The notes under the pieces: generated by a model
What the model was told of the DNA's origin: nothing
The model's database searches: none
Seen by the model: only the letters and a program-made list of their open reading frames with translations
Translations under genes and position numbers: made by a program
Part shown: positions 25,030-33,226 of the stretch, one piece after another
Layout: each line of letters starts with the position of its first letter
Position numbering within the stretch: the stretch's first letter is position 1
Source: a virus
DNA length: 64,000 nt
Strand: one strand, 5' to 3'
Virus record (IMG/VR): IMGVR_UViG_3300028909_000017
Location: 1-64,000 of that record

Positions 25030-25774
25030 GTTTTTTGAAATATGCCGGACCAGAAAACCAAATTTCATTATTTCCTGGAAAATTTTTAATTTCCGACAAT
25101 TTTTTAACCTTAAATTTATTTTTATTTGGATCAAGCATGGCGTCTAACACAGCAGTAAACGAATTATAGTGATTTGATGAAGATATGTACTGATCGATTA
25201 TTTCAAAGATGTATTTAAATTCTAAATCATTCTTCGGATGTAATTTATAATTTTTCCATCTTATATCAAGTTTTCTTATTTCAGATCTTAATATTGGTAA
25301 ATCATCTTTAAAATTTGTCCCAAAGCATACATTAAGATCGTAAAAAAGTGAAGAAAACTCTCCTAGAGAATCTATATTGTTTGATTTTTCAAAAGACCAC
25401 CATAAATCTCCATCGGGACAAATTCCAATTATAGGATCACCAACCGGAAATACTTGATAGATTTTTCCATATGCGGAGCAGTCAATCATATCTGAAGAAC
25501 ATATGAAACTGTAGGATCTTTTCGGATAAATTTTCCATTTAGGTAAAATATAATCCATTAATAATGTATAATAATTTTTTGTGTTTACAGAAGTTCTTTT
25601 AAATAATTTAGAATTACCATACAGTAAACTACGTTCATTACGAATTCCACGATAAATTTTAAATGGGGAATTAAACTCAATTGGACATTTTTTCGATAGA
25701 AATTCATCGATATTATTTTTTGGAATTTTAACAGTCGATGTTCGACTTTTTGCTAATATTTCGGTTATTCTCAT
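25025..25774 (-). CDS. Divergent putative ADP-ribosyltransferase paralogue (ART-5)
   Basis: 249 residues starting MRITEILAKSR. The motifs are degenerate but in order: FKIYRGIRN, SYSFICSSDM in place of SLRSNSI, YQVFPVGD, and EIWFSGPAY at the very end in place of EIxIHGxY. It shares the WFSGPxY and central features with the insert of ART-2, so these two form a subgroup. It is co-transcribed with ART-6 upstream (2 nt gap). Confidence 0.5.
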   Translation of the reverse strand: MRITEILAKSRTSTVKIPKNNIDEFLSKKCPIEFNSPFKIYRGIRNERSLLYGNSKLFKRTSVNTKNYYTLLMDYILPKWKIYPKRSYSFICSSDMIDCSAYGKIYQVFPVGDPIIGICPDGDLWWSFEKSNNIDSLGEFSSLFYDLNVCFGTNFKDDLPILRSEIRKLDIRWKNYKLHPKNDLEFKYIFEIIDQYISSSNHYNSFTAVLDAMLDPNKNKFKVKKLSEIKNFPGNNEIWFSGPAYFKKL

Positions 25775-25776
25775 AT

Positions 25777-26451
25777 CTATTTCCTTTTAAATTTCGCGTC
25801 GATTAACGGTGCAAAATTATTATATGATATAGCTACATATTGCCCATGAATGGAAATTTCTTGGTTACGTATTAATGCTGCTTCGATATAATTATTATGA
25901 AATTTCCATTGGTCGATAAATTCTGTTGCATTCTCGTATGATAATTTTAGAATTGCACGATTTTCGTAGTTATCGCCGCTCGGCGCAAAATTTAATAGAG
26001 CTTGATGTAATTCATAATCTCCTCCGATGTCTTTAACTTTTTCACTCCAAGTATATGAAAAACTATTTAACGGAAAAATATAATATGGACTTCCCCATTG
26101 TCTTGCGGTCCATATTGTAGGTGTAACAGAAATTGATGTTGATCTTAATGATTTAAATCCAACTAATTTAAAAATATTATCCAATATTTTTTGTGTTGCC
26201 GGTGTTTGTCCTTGTGGCCGTCGATTAATTGGAGTCGTTGCAATAAAAATTTTGCCAGCAGAATTAATACCACGATATAGGAAAAAACCGGTTTGCTGAA
26301 AAACTTTAATAGCATCAGAACAATGCGTTGATATAAAATCTAATACATCTTTGATTTTATCGGCATCATACTGTTCAATATGTCCTACTCCCGCTTCCGA
26401 GTCATCAACTTTTTCAATATCAATCGGATTTATTAATTCAAATAATCTCAT
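25777..26451 (-). CDS. Putative ADP-ribosyltransferase paralogue (ART-6)
   Basis: 224 residues starting MRLFELINPIDIEK. FLYRGINSAGKIF, NRRPQGQ, SLRSTSISV, FPLNSFSYTWS and NQEISIHGQYVAIS are all present. The SLRSTSI block is the closest in the set to the canonical S-T-S motif of ADP-ribosyltransferases. A late box lies 4 nt upstream of the ATG. Confidence 0.65.
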   Translation of the reverse strand: MRLFELINPIDIEKVDDSEAGVGHIEQYDADKIKDVLDFISTHCSDAIKVFQQTGFFLYRGINSAGKIFIATTPINRRPQGQTPATQKILDNIFKLVGFKSLRSTSISVTPTIWTARQWGSPYYIFPLNSFSYTWSEKVKDIGGDYELHQALLNFAPSGDNYENRAILKLSYENATEFIDQWKFHNNYIEAALIRNQEISIHGQYVAISYNNFAPLIDAKFKRK

Positions 26452-26455
26452 ACTT

Positions 26456-26463
26456 GTATTTAT
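26456..26463 (-). promoter_or_regulatory. T4-like late promoter box
   Basis: ATAAATAC, 4 nt before the ATG of ART-6. Confidence 0.5.
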
Positions 26464-26488
26464 TTTTATTTTACTATATAATAATTAT

Positions 26489-27037
26489 ATGAATATTAAA
26501 AATTACCCCGATATAATGTTAGACCTGGAAACGCTGGCCACAACTCCAAATGCAAAAATTTTATCTATTTCGGCAGTTGCATTTGATCCACATGAATTAT
26601 CAGATGATTTAACACAAAATCCAAAGTTAGATTTACTATTGGATTTAGATGAACAAGAAAATCGGTACGAAGATCCTGATACCGTAGAATGGTGGGCAAA
26701 ACAAAGTCATGAAGTCCAGAATAAGATTTTTAGTGATACCGGTAGAGTAAAAGTTGATGATGCTATTTCTCAACTTTCAAAATTTGTATGGAATAAAGAT
26801 AGATTGTGGGCCCAAGGCATAGCGTTTGATTTTCCAATTCTTGAAAATTTATTTCGTGAACGCAAGAATAGTATTCCTTGGCAATATTATAAGGTTACTG
26901 ATAGTAGAACTATACGAGCATTGGTTGACTGTCCGGTATATAAAACATCACACGATTCTCTAGACGATTGTTATAATCAGATCAAGAGTGTCCAATATGT
27001 TTTACATGAATTAGGAATTACAAAATTTGTTAGATAG
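26489..27037 (+). CDS. dexA: DexA-like 3'-5' exonuclease
   Basis: 182 residues from the ATG at 26489. DEDD exonuclease motifs: IMLDLETLATTPNAKI (Asp, Glu), WAQGIAFDFPIL (Asp) and HDSLDDCYNQI (His, Asp). The LxDLETLxTxPxAxI start and the length match T4 exonuclease A. It degrades single-stranded DNA 3' to 5', helping recycle host DNA. It is followed 3 nt later by 27041-27676, probably one operon. Confidence 0.85.
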   Translation: MNIKNYPDIMLDLETLATTPNAKILSISAVAFDPHELSDDLTQNPKLDLLLDLDEQENRYEDPDTVEWWAKQSHEVQNKIFSDTGRVKVDDAISQLSKFVWNKDRLWAQGIAFDFPILENLFRERKNSIPWQYYKVTDSRTIRALVDCPVYKTSHDSLDDCYNQIKSVQYVLHELGITKFVR

Positions 27038-27040
27038 ATA

Positions 27041-27676
27041 ATGGAAAATATTGAATTAACGGGTAGACAACGATTTAATGAAACCTGGCTTTTTGAAATG
27101 CCGTATGGGATAGGAAGTTTTCAAAATTTTGATGGAATTGTTTTTAATATTACCGATCTTTTAGATAATAGACAAATTCCGGAAAATTTGGGTAATAATC
27201 TTAATCGAATTCAATTGAACAATACTGCATATTTTTGGATGGAAAGAGATAATGTAATTCAACTTGGCGTGGAATTACAGAAACACCCAGAAGGATGGTC
27301 GGTTGCAATGACTGGAAAAAATCCACGGTTAAAAAGAAAACCACCATTTGCAAGTGATCTATATTGCGAAATTTTAAAATACCTAAAAAGTAGTATTCGA
27401 TTACTCAGCGATACACAGTTAAGCGATGAGGGTTTTGACATTTGGAAGCGTTTATTGAAGGATGGAAATACAATATCGATTTATGACAAAAATTTACCGG
27501 GAAAAACTTTTAAAACGATTCACACGGAAGAAGAATTAGAAAATTATTTTTCAAAGACAGATTTAAACTGCAAGGATTATCAATATATTTTAACCGAAAC
27601 TAGTTATTTGGCCGAAATGAGATCAAATTTTAATACTCGAAGATATCGAGAATTGTCAGGATTATTGATGGAGTAA
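27041..27676 (+). CDS. Conserved phage protein, unknown function
   Basis: 211 residues. It starts with a segment ending ETWLFEMPYGIGSF, then contains HPEGWSVAMTGKNP and RLLSDTQLSDEGFDIWKRLL, strings I associate with conserved hypothetical proteins of T4-like environmental phages. The (S/T)DxQLSxxGxxIWKRL block looks like an active-site or binding segment but the chemistry is unknown. The end, YQYILTETSYL, is similarly conserved. Co-transcribed with dexA. Confidence 0.6.
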   Translation: MENIELTGRQRFNETWLFEMPYGIGSFQNFDGIVFNITDLLDNRQIPENLGNNLNRIQLNNTAYFWMERDNVIQLGVELQKHPEGWSVAMTGKNPRLKRKPPFASDLYCEILKYLKSSIRLLSDTQLSDEGFDIWKRLLKDGNTISIYDKNLPGKTFKTIHTEEELENYFSKTDLNCKDYQYILTETSYLAEMRSNFNTRRYRELSGLLME

Positions 27677-27705
27677 AAAAGGAGACCTATATAGGTCTCC
27701 TTTTT
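27675..27705. terminator. Bidirectional terminator
   Basis: Hairpin AAAAAAGGAGACCTA / TAGGTCTCCTTTTT between converging genes. Confidence 0.85.
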
Positions 27706-28427
27706 CAGTCTTTAACAACGTTTCCATTTGGACCAAGTTTGCCCTCTACTCCAATAGTCGGTAATTCTAATAGATTGGGCCCATCAAAATATTTCAGCAA
27801 TAAATGTTCTATATCTTTATATTGATTAATATCGAGTGATGAAGTAAATTCTTCGATCATTAAATTGTATCTTGACAAAACCAATGATGTATTTTTTGCA
27901 TCCCATGACCATAACCGCGACATTAATTGATAAATTAATCCACCGGTAGTTTGTGGGGGGAATTGACTCAATCTTCGTTTACAAAAGATATATTTATTTG
28001 ATTTATTGAAATTTTCGATATTAAAACTGTCAGATAATAAATATCTTCCGCTAAGTTTAAAAACACGATCAATACCATTTAACATTTGTGGTTGTTTGGT
28101 TAGAATAAAATCCAAAGTTTTACATGTTACTATCATTTCGGTAAAGTTTTTAACTATGTCGAAATTTTTGCCATATAATTTATATATTTGTTGTACTGTT
28201 TTATCATCATTATAATTAATTAATCCGGTTAAATGAGGTCCAATTAATAATGATTCATTTTCAGATAATGCTGCTTCGGCTCCGCTGTCTGAAACAATAA
28301 TTTGAGCATCAGGAATTTTCGCTGTAATACTTTTTAATGTATCAATTGTTTGATTTAATCGTTCTTCGGCTGAAAAAACTCCATGAACTGTGTGGATGGC
28401 CGATGATACTAGAAATAATGTTTTCAT
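27705..28427 (-). CDS. Putative glycosyltransferase-like protein
   Basis: 240 residues. It begins TLFLVSSAIHTVHGVFSAEERLNQT and has VFKLSGRYLLSDSFN and FPPQTTGGLIYQL. The layout (a Rossmann-like start, then FKLSGRY) resembles sugar-nucleotide-dependent transferases of environmental phages, from general memory rather than a firm motif. It overlaps or abuts the next upstream gene (2 nt gap), a second protein of similar type. Possible targets are virion proteins, DNA bases or the cell surface. Confidence 0.45.
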   Translation of the reverse strand: MKTLFLVSSAIHTVHGVFSAEERLNQTIDTLKSITAKIPDAQIIVSDSGAEAALSENESLLIGPHLTGLINYNDDKTVQQIYKLYGKNFDIVKNFTEMIVTCKTLDFILTKQPQMLNGIDRVFKLSGRYLLSDSFNIENFNKSNKYIFCKRRLSQFPPQTTGGLIYQLMSRLWSWDAKNTSLVLSRYNLMIEEFTSSLDINQYKDIEHLLLKYFDGPNLLELPTIGVEGKLGPNGNVVKD

Positions 28428-28429
28428 TG

Positions 28430-29263
28430 TTACTCCAGATTAAAAATGTTAGGATATCTTTTAGCAAAGTTATTACGTAATAGAATCCAATGTTCTAATA
28501 ATTCAAAATGTTTTCCAGAAATTGCGGCTAATTTGATAGCTGACAATGCTCGTATTTCATCCATTATTTCTTCAGGTAATTTTGTTTTGTTTAATAATTC
28601 TTCTTTGGAATATTGATAAATTTGATATTTAATGCCGGATGAGATATTAAGAAAAATTGAAAGTAATCGTTCAATTACGAATGTATAATAAGGTAAAGAA
28701 CCGTTTGGTCCGTAATGAGCTCCGGTGTCAAACATTAATTTTGAATCATTTGGATTATTTTTAACTTCATTAATAAAGTTATTTACAAATTTAAGATAAA
28801 CAGGCCAAAAAATATTATCACCCACAAAGTAATTGCATAATGCAAATGAAGTTGAATCCATTAAAATTTGATCGACATTAATTGGAATATTCATTCGATT
28901 CATTACCCGCTGAATTAGATCTGTTAATCCGGGATGACAATTATTACCTTGTACAATTACCGATGGAAATAAACATTCATTAAGGGGGCATGGGTTTACA
29001 ATATAAACATTTGTACTTCCGGGAGTTATCCAGTCATAGAATTTTTGCTCAGTTAAACCAGATTTTTCTGAAAATTTCGGACTTAAAAACCCCCAGTAAT
29101 CTAGTTGTTCTTTTTGCGCTAATTTAAAGCCTTCGTTGAAAATTGGAAATTCACATAATTTTGGATTTTCATTTTTTAAATTATCATATGGTACAAATGG
29201 TTTTTTTACTTTTTCCATTTGATCATTGAGATAACATATTTGGTATAATTTAATTTTAATCAT
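28430..29263 (-). CDS. Putative polysaccharide/glycosyl-modifying protein
   Basis: 277 residues. YQICYLNDQM at the start, LDYWGFLSPKFSEKSGL, YIVNPCPL, VQGNNCHPGL and FVIERLLSIFL recall bacterial proteins found in capsule and glycan gene clusters, often next to glycosyltransferases. No catalytic residues can be named. It forms a pair with 27705-28427, so a glycan-related function for both is a reasonable guess. Confidence 0.4.
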   Translation of the reverse strand: MIKIKLYQICYLNDQMEKVKKPFVPYDNLKNENPKLCEFPIFNEGFKLAQKEQLDYWGFLSPKFSEKSGLTEQKFYDWITPGSTNVYIVNPCPLNECLFPSVIVQGNNCHPGLTDLIQRVMNRMNIPINVDQILMDSTSFALCNYFVGDNIFWPVYLKFVNNFINEVKNNPNDSKLMFDTGAHYGPNGSLPYYTFVIERLLSIFLNISSGIKYQIYQYSKEELLNKTKLPEEIMDEIRALSAIKLAAISGKHFELLEHWILLRNNFAKRYPNIFNLE

Positions 29264-29294
29264 GATGATTAATTATAACATGTCTGACAATATA

Positions 29295-29303
29295 GATAAA
29301 TAC
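29295..29303 (+). promoter_or_regulatory. T4-like late promoter box
   Basis: GATAAATAC, 4 nt before the ATG at 29308 of the nucleotidyltransferase. Confidence 0.55.
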
Positions 29304-29307
29304 AAAT

Positions 29308-30017
29308 ATGAAGATAAAAGAAATTATATATGAAGGTGGTAATGTATGGTCCGGTTAATTGGCGACCATTCGTATTCGTCGTGAGCAAGTTCTTCCGACA
29401 GTTAAATTTTTAGAAAAAGTAACTGGATTACCGCTAGAAAATAATATGTTGGGTTCTACGGGCATTAAAGAAACATCAGGAGACATAGATTTGGCCGTGG
29501 ACAAATCTATAATAACCAAAGATGAATTACTTGCTAACATTAGGAAATGGACGGAAAAACATAATGTTACAGATATAATGCCGGCTAAAAAAGTCGGTAG
29601 TAGTGTGACTATGCGATGTCCAATATCTGGTAACCCTAGAAATCAATTCGTTCAAGTCGACCTTATGTTTTGCTCCAATATTGAATTTGCCCGATGGGCA
29701 ATAAGAGCTAATACGGATAGCAAATATAAAAATTTAGTTAAAAATAAATTGCTTTATAATTTGGCAAAATCAATGAATTTACGGTATCAAGAGCAGGAAG
29801 GGTTAACAACATTAGATACTAAAAAACTTTTAAAGAACGGAAATAATCCTGATTTTATCGCCAAAAATTATTAAATACTAAAGCTACGAGAAAAGATATT
29901 GAATCAGTAGAGGGCATTATGAATGCACTAAAAAATGATCCAAAAAAAGAAGATAAACTTCGGTTTGCATATCCGGCAGTATTAGCCGAAACCGGTGTCG
30001 ATTTGAGACAATTATGA
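29308..30017 (+). pseudogene. Nucleotidyltransferase-like protein, broken by an in-frame stop and a frameshift
   Basis: It begins MKIKEIIYEGGNVWSG, then an in-frame TAA at 29356, then LATIRIRREQVLPTVKFLE. The GSTGIKETSGDIDLAVD block is the G-S(x)n-D-x-D metal site of a polymerase-beta-type nucleotidyltransferase. The end (NTKATRKDIESVEGIMNALK) is in another frame, joined at the A5 run near 29872. The leader and gene layout match proteins of T4-like phages I recall. A short product could start at the TTG at 29359. Overlaps ART-7 by 4 nt. Confidence 0.6.
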
Positions 30018-30622
30018 AAATAAATGATTTTGAAAAATCTATTTCACTTCGATTATTGGAAATAGAAGAAGACGTAATAAATGATATTCTATCGAATTGT
30101 TCTAATTCGATTAAAGTCTTTAAAGAATATAATGAATTATTGTTTTCCGGGATGGTTAATAGAGGTACATATTTTACTTTTATAGATCATTCCCCAATTC
30201 ATAGGAGACCTAGGGGAATGTCGATAGATGAGCAGGAATATATAGATGAATGCCTAACATTAGCAGGTTTTAGCGCATTAAGAAGTAATAGTATATTTTG
30301 TATTTCTGATTATAGCCAGGCTAAAAATTTCGGAGATGCTTTTATAATTATTCCTATTAATGGATTTTCTTTTACAGGAATTAATAGCAGACGATATCTT
30401 AACTATGTCTCCCTTCCGGATATTTCAGGGGATGACGGTGTAACTATAGATATGGCAGATTTTATTGTACGTAACTATGGTTTTTTTCATGATGATTTTG
30501 CTCATGCAGTGTTTTCTGAGAATGAAGTAATGATTAATGGATCGTATCGAGCATTAAGATTAAAATCCCCCGGAACTAAGAGGATATTGAAAAAATTAGG
30601 GTTAGATATTAAACAAAGGTAA
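30014..30622 (+). CDS. ADP-ribosyltransferase paralogue lacking the motif Arg (ART-7)
   Basis: 202 residues starting MKINDFEKS. It keeps HRRPRGMS, ALRSNSIFC, IPINGFSFTG and NEVMINGSYRAL, but the FLYRG block reads LLFSG, so the conserved Arg is Ser45. If the family does ADP-ribosylation this copy is probably inactive or has changed activity. It is translationally coupled to the nucleotidyltransferase (ATGA). Confidence 0.55.
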   Translation: MKINDFEKSISLRLLEIEEDVINDILSNCSNSIKVFKEYNELLFSGMVNRGTYFTFIDHSPIHRRPRGMSIDEQEYIDECLTLAGFSALRSNSIFCISDYSQAKNFGDAFIIIPINGFSFTGINSRRYLNYVSLPDISGDDGVTIDMADFIVRNYGFFHDDFAHAVFSENEVMINGSYRALRLKSPGTKRILKKLGLDIKQR

Positions 30623-30630
30623 ATATAATC

Positions 30631-32133
30631 ATGAGATACGTTGAATTATTAGAAAGCGGCAGTCGAGGATTGTTTGTAAGATGTCAAGAAGCCGCGGCTG
30701 GAAAAAAAATTGTTTTCAAAAGTCAAGAAGGAAAAACAATTACAGCTATCGGAGTTGCTGTTTTGCCGGAAAAATTTGCATTTTATGAAAACGATACTAT
30801 AAATGATTTGCCGATTAATGCAAGGTCACTTCCTCCCTTTGAACAAAAGAAATTGTTAAAAACTGGTCAACAAAAATTAATGGATTCTCTGGAACAATAT
30901 CGGTTGACTGCAAAAATTACAAATAATAATTGGAATATTGTTAATAGTAATGGACGTTCAGCACTTATTACTTTATGGACAAATAATCGCAATCAATTAA
31001 TTGCTTATGTTAAATTGTTTCAGCAAAAAAGTTTAAGTGCAATTCCATTTTTTTGGAGTAATAGTGATTTTTCTAAAGATACCGGTTTTTCCATTGAAAA
31101 TGTTTCTCAATTAAAGGCTGCATTGAATTTAAAGCCTTCTACGGTTGTTGGGGTGGATGCAAGATTTTCTATTGATGATTTATTAGAACAAGTTTCAATT
31201 AATATTGTTGAACATACTGAATTACCTGCAGAAGTTATTAAACAAGTTCCACAATTATTAAGAAATGTTCAGTCTGGGTTCAGTGAACCAACGGCGAATG
31301 CTGCTCAATATATTAACTCGTATGAAGTTGATTTAGGAGAAACTGCCGCACCCATTGCATTTATGACTGGTCATTTTGTTTCGGGCGCATATAAACAGGT
31401 TGAAGATCAGTTGTTAAAACCATTGGGATCTAGCTGGAAGAAAATTAAGACCTGTTCGTTCCCGATGGCAGGTAATGAGCAATTAGTTGATAGTTATCTT
31501 AATATAAATGCTTCAACCAAAATAGGAATAAGTTCAAAAGATTCTGGTGGCGGCGCGGCTGCGAGCGTGACAAGTTTATCTTCAGTAATTGAAAAAAATC
31601 CTGAACGTTTTAAAGATTTATTAAATAAAAAAAAATACAAGTATTTGTTTAATGTAATTAACTTGATAAAAGAAAAATCCGCCGTTGAAGGTCCATTGGA
31701 ATTGGGCGTATTATATGGAATAATTGATCGAGCAGATCAAATTAAAATTTTAGAGGCAACCAACGATCCACATTTAATTAAATCAGATGTAACTAAAAAA
31801 TTACAAAAGTTATTAAATAACCCGATTTATAAGCCCAATACAAAATCGCCTAATTATATGATTGGCTATCATTTATTGACCGCTGTTGCTAATTTAGTAA
31901 CGGAACATTTGAATGAACAAGAAGATACGGTGACTGCATTTTTTAAAGAAATTTTATCTCGGTCAAACATGGTTCAGTGTAAAACAATAATGAAGTCGAC
32001 TGGATCTGCCGCTGCATTTATAGATTTTAATATAATTTGGCCACCCGTTTTTGAAGGCAAAGTGAAGTTTCAAAGTCAAAAAAATTACGGTTCTGGAAAA
32101 CCTGGTGGAAAAATATGCTTTAAAATAGGATAA
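30631..32133 (+). CDS. 500-aa protein with packaged-type leader, unknown function
   Basis: Starts MRYVELLESGSRG, again close to the M-R-x-x-E-(I/L) leader. It follows ART-7 by 8 nt. The middle holds a striking ISSKDSGGGAAASVTSL string at about residues 302-318, which looks like a nucleotide- or metal-binding loop but matches no family I can name with confidence. A late-like GTAAATA lies just before the ATG. Likely a virion-associated protein. Confidence 0.6.
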   Translation: MRYVELLESGSRGLFVRCQEAAAGKKIVFKSQEGKTITAIGVAVLPEKFAFYENDTINDLPINARSLPPFEQKKLLKTGQQKLMDSLEQYRLTAKITNNNWNIVNSNGRSALITLWTNNRNQLIAYVKLFQQKSLSAIPFFWSNSDFSKDTGFSIENVSQLKAALNLKPSTVVGVDARFSIDDLLEQVSINIVEHTELPAEVIKQVPQLLRNVQSGFSEPTANAAQYINSYEVDLGETAAPIAFMTGHFVSGAYKQVEDQLLKPLGSSWKKIKTCSFPMAGNEQLVDSYLNINASTKIGISSKDSGGGAAASVTSLSSVIEKNPERFKDLLNKKKYKYLFNVINLIKEKSAVEGPLELGVLYGIIDRADQIKILEATNDPHLIKSDVTKKLQKLLNNPIYKPNTKSPNYMIGYHLLTAVANLVTEHLNEQEDTVTAFFKEILSRSNMVQCKTIMKSTGSAAAFIDFNIIWPPVFEGKVKFQSQKNYGSGKPGGKICFKIG

Positions 32134-32140
32134 GACTAAG

Positions 32141-32177
32141 ATGCCAGCATCTACACCTTTCGGCTCCGCTGGCATCA
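32141..32177 (+). terminator. Hairpin after the 500-aa gene, possible terminator
   Basis: GATGCCAGC / GCTGGCATC with a 19-nt loop. The following T-run is poor, so termination is uncertain. Confidence 0.4.
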
Positions 32178-32320
32178 TTCACTACTGATCGCTATTTTTA
32201 AGGTTTACATTTTTAATTTTGAAATAGTCAGGTCATGTCCTTTTTGCGCCGCCCAACGCTCGTTGGCCTCCGTATTGAAACTGCATCATCCGCCGCTCTA
32301 TATAGATTTAAATTTCTAAA

Positions 32321-32643
32321 TTACCTTAGATATGTTGCTCCGTATAAAGTAACGCTTATTCCCCATCCATAATCTTTATCAAAAATATTACCTCTCTTGT
32401 GTTTAGCCGGTGCATTCCACCCTGCCGCTTTTAAATATCTCCATTTTCTTTGTTCACAAAACAATGAACCGACCGAGAGCCGGCTGAAATTCGGATGATC
32501 TTATAAAATTTTCCTCCTTCGGTAAATTCAAATGTGGGAACCGATGAATTGTCAAAATGCTTTTCAAAATACAATGAGGTTTCGAGTTGAATCTTATCAA
32601 TGAATCCACGAAGTTGTGTTGCTACCGTTTCATTGGCTTTCAT
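32321..32643 (-). pseudogene. Conserved small phage protein, frameshifted
   Basis: Starts at the ATG at 32643 (MKANETVATQLRG) after AGGAG. FYKIIRISAGSRSVHCFVNKENGDI is followed, one base out of frame, by KAAGWNAPAKHKRGNIFDK and ending YGATYLR. This order (SRSVxxFVDxxNGDIxKAAxWxAPAKxxRGN) is typical of a small conserved phage protein. Adding one T to the TTT near 32429 restores it. Confidence 0.65.
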
Positions 32644-32665
32644 ATCTGATCTCCTCACTGAAATA

Positions 32666-32694
32666 ATTATAGCAAATTGCAACCGATAATGCAA
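32666..32694 (-). promoter_or_regulatory. Early sigma-70-type promoter (module copy 2)
   Basis: TTGCAT (32689-32694), 17 nt, TATAAT (32666-32671), then the shared leader ATTTCAGTGAGGAGATCAG. Confidence 0.8.
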
Positions 32695-32717
32695 CCGAAA
32701 TAGTCAAAATAATCGAT

Positions 32718-32741
32718 GTTGAAAACAAAGGACTTAATTTT
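32718..32741 (-). promoter_or_regulatory. Upstream element of the early promoter module (copy 2)
   Basis: GTTGAAAACAAAGGACTT plus AATTTT on the plus strand, 23 bp upstream of the -35 at 32694. Confidence 0.6.
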
Positions 32742-32854
32742 CGATATAAGGGGTTGGGGTTAATTTGACATATTCAACCATGATCAGGGTATAATTGGGG
32801 TGACATAGGGAATATTTGACTATTTTGGCTCTTTAATTTCAGTTATCTACAAAT

Positions 32855-33010
32855 GTGAACTACCACGACCTAAAGGACATGGTTTCCGAAGCCATATGGC
32901 TTCATCTTTTATTCCTGCTTACTCGGAAGAAATATTTCTTCCTTCAATACATATCTGGAAATTAATTTCTTAATTTCCCCATTAGAGATATCTCCACAGG
33001 CGTGTGAGGA
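32855..33010 (-). ncRNA. Possible stand-alone omega RNA of the mini element
   Basis: The region between the tnpB 3' remnant and the right end is where the guide-RNA scaffold lies in full elements. Its guide would be the flank after GTAGTTCAC (ATTTGTAGATAACTGAA). Expression is not shown. Confidence 0.3.
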
Positions 33011-33150
33011 ATTACAAGTAATCCCGTTAATTTCCGAAGTTCCTTCGGTATTTTGAAATTATAATTGAGTTTCTTGGTTATCAAAACTCAATAATATTTA
33101 CACAACTCGCTTATATTCACTAACTAAAGTTGGTGGTTTTACGCTCGTAA
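32855..33150 (-). mobile_element. Non-autonomous mini TnpB element (right end, omega-RNA-like region and left end, no tnpB)
   Basis: Right end GTGAACTACCACGACCTAAA at 32855 and left end TTCACTAACTAAAGTTGGTG plus TTTACGCTCGTAA up to 33150, in the same orientation as the full element. The interior keeps only a tnpB 3' remnant (ATTAGAGATATCTCCACAGG) about 145 bp from the right end. The coding region for the nuclease is deleted. Confidence 0.7.
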
Positions 33151-33158
33151 GTTGGAAT

Positions 33159-33192
33159 AAAAGCCAGTCATATATGACTGGCTTTAAATTTT
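33159..33192 (-). terminator. Terminator downstream of queD
   Basis: Hairpin AAAGCCAGTCATA / TATGACTGGCTTT with A- and T-rich flanks. Confidence 0.75.
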
Positions 33193-33226
33193 AATACAAA
33201 AAGAAAATATATAGTTAATTATCTTC

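Noticed and set aside
32180-32320. Possible coding remnant ending in RWAAQKGHDLTISKLKM on the minus strand
   Set aside because: No start codon in frame after an upstream TGA, and no recognisable family.
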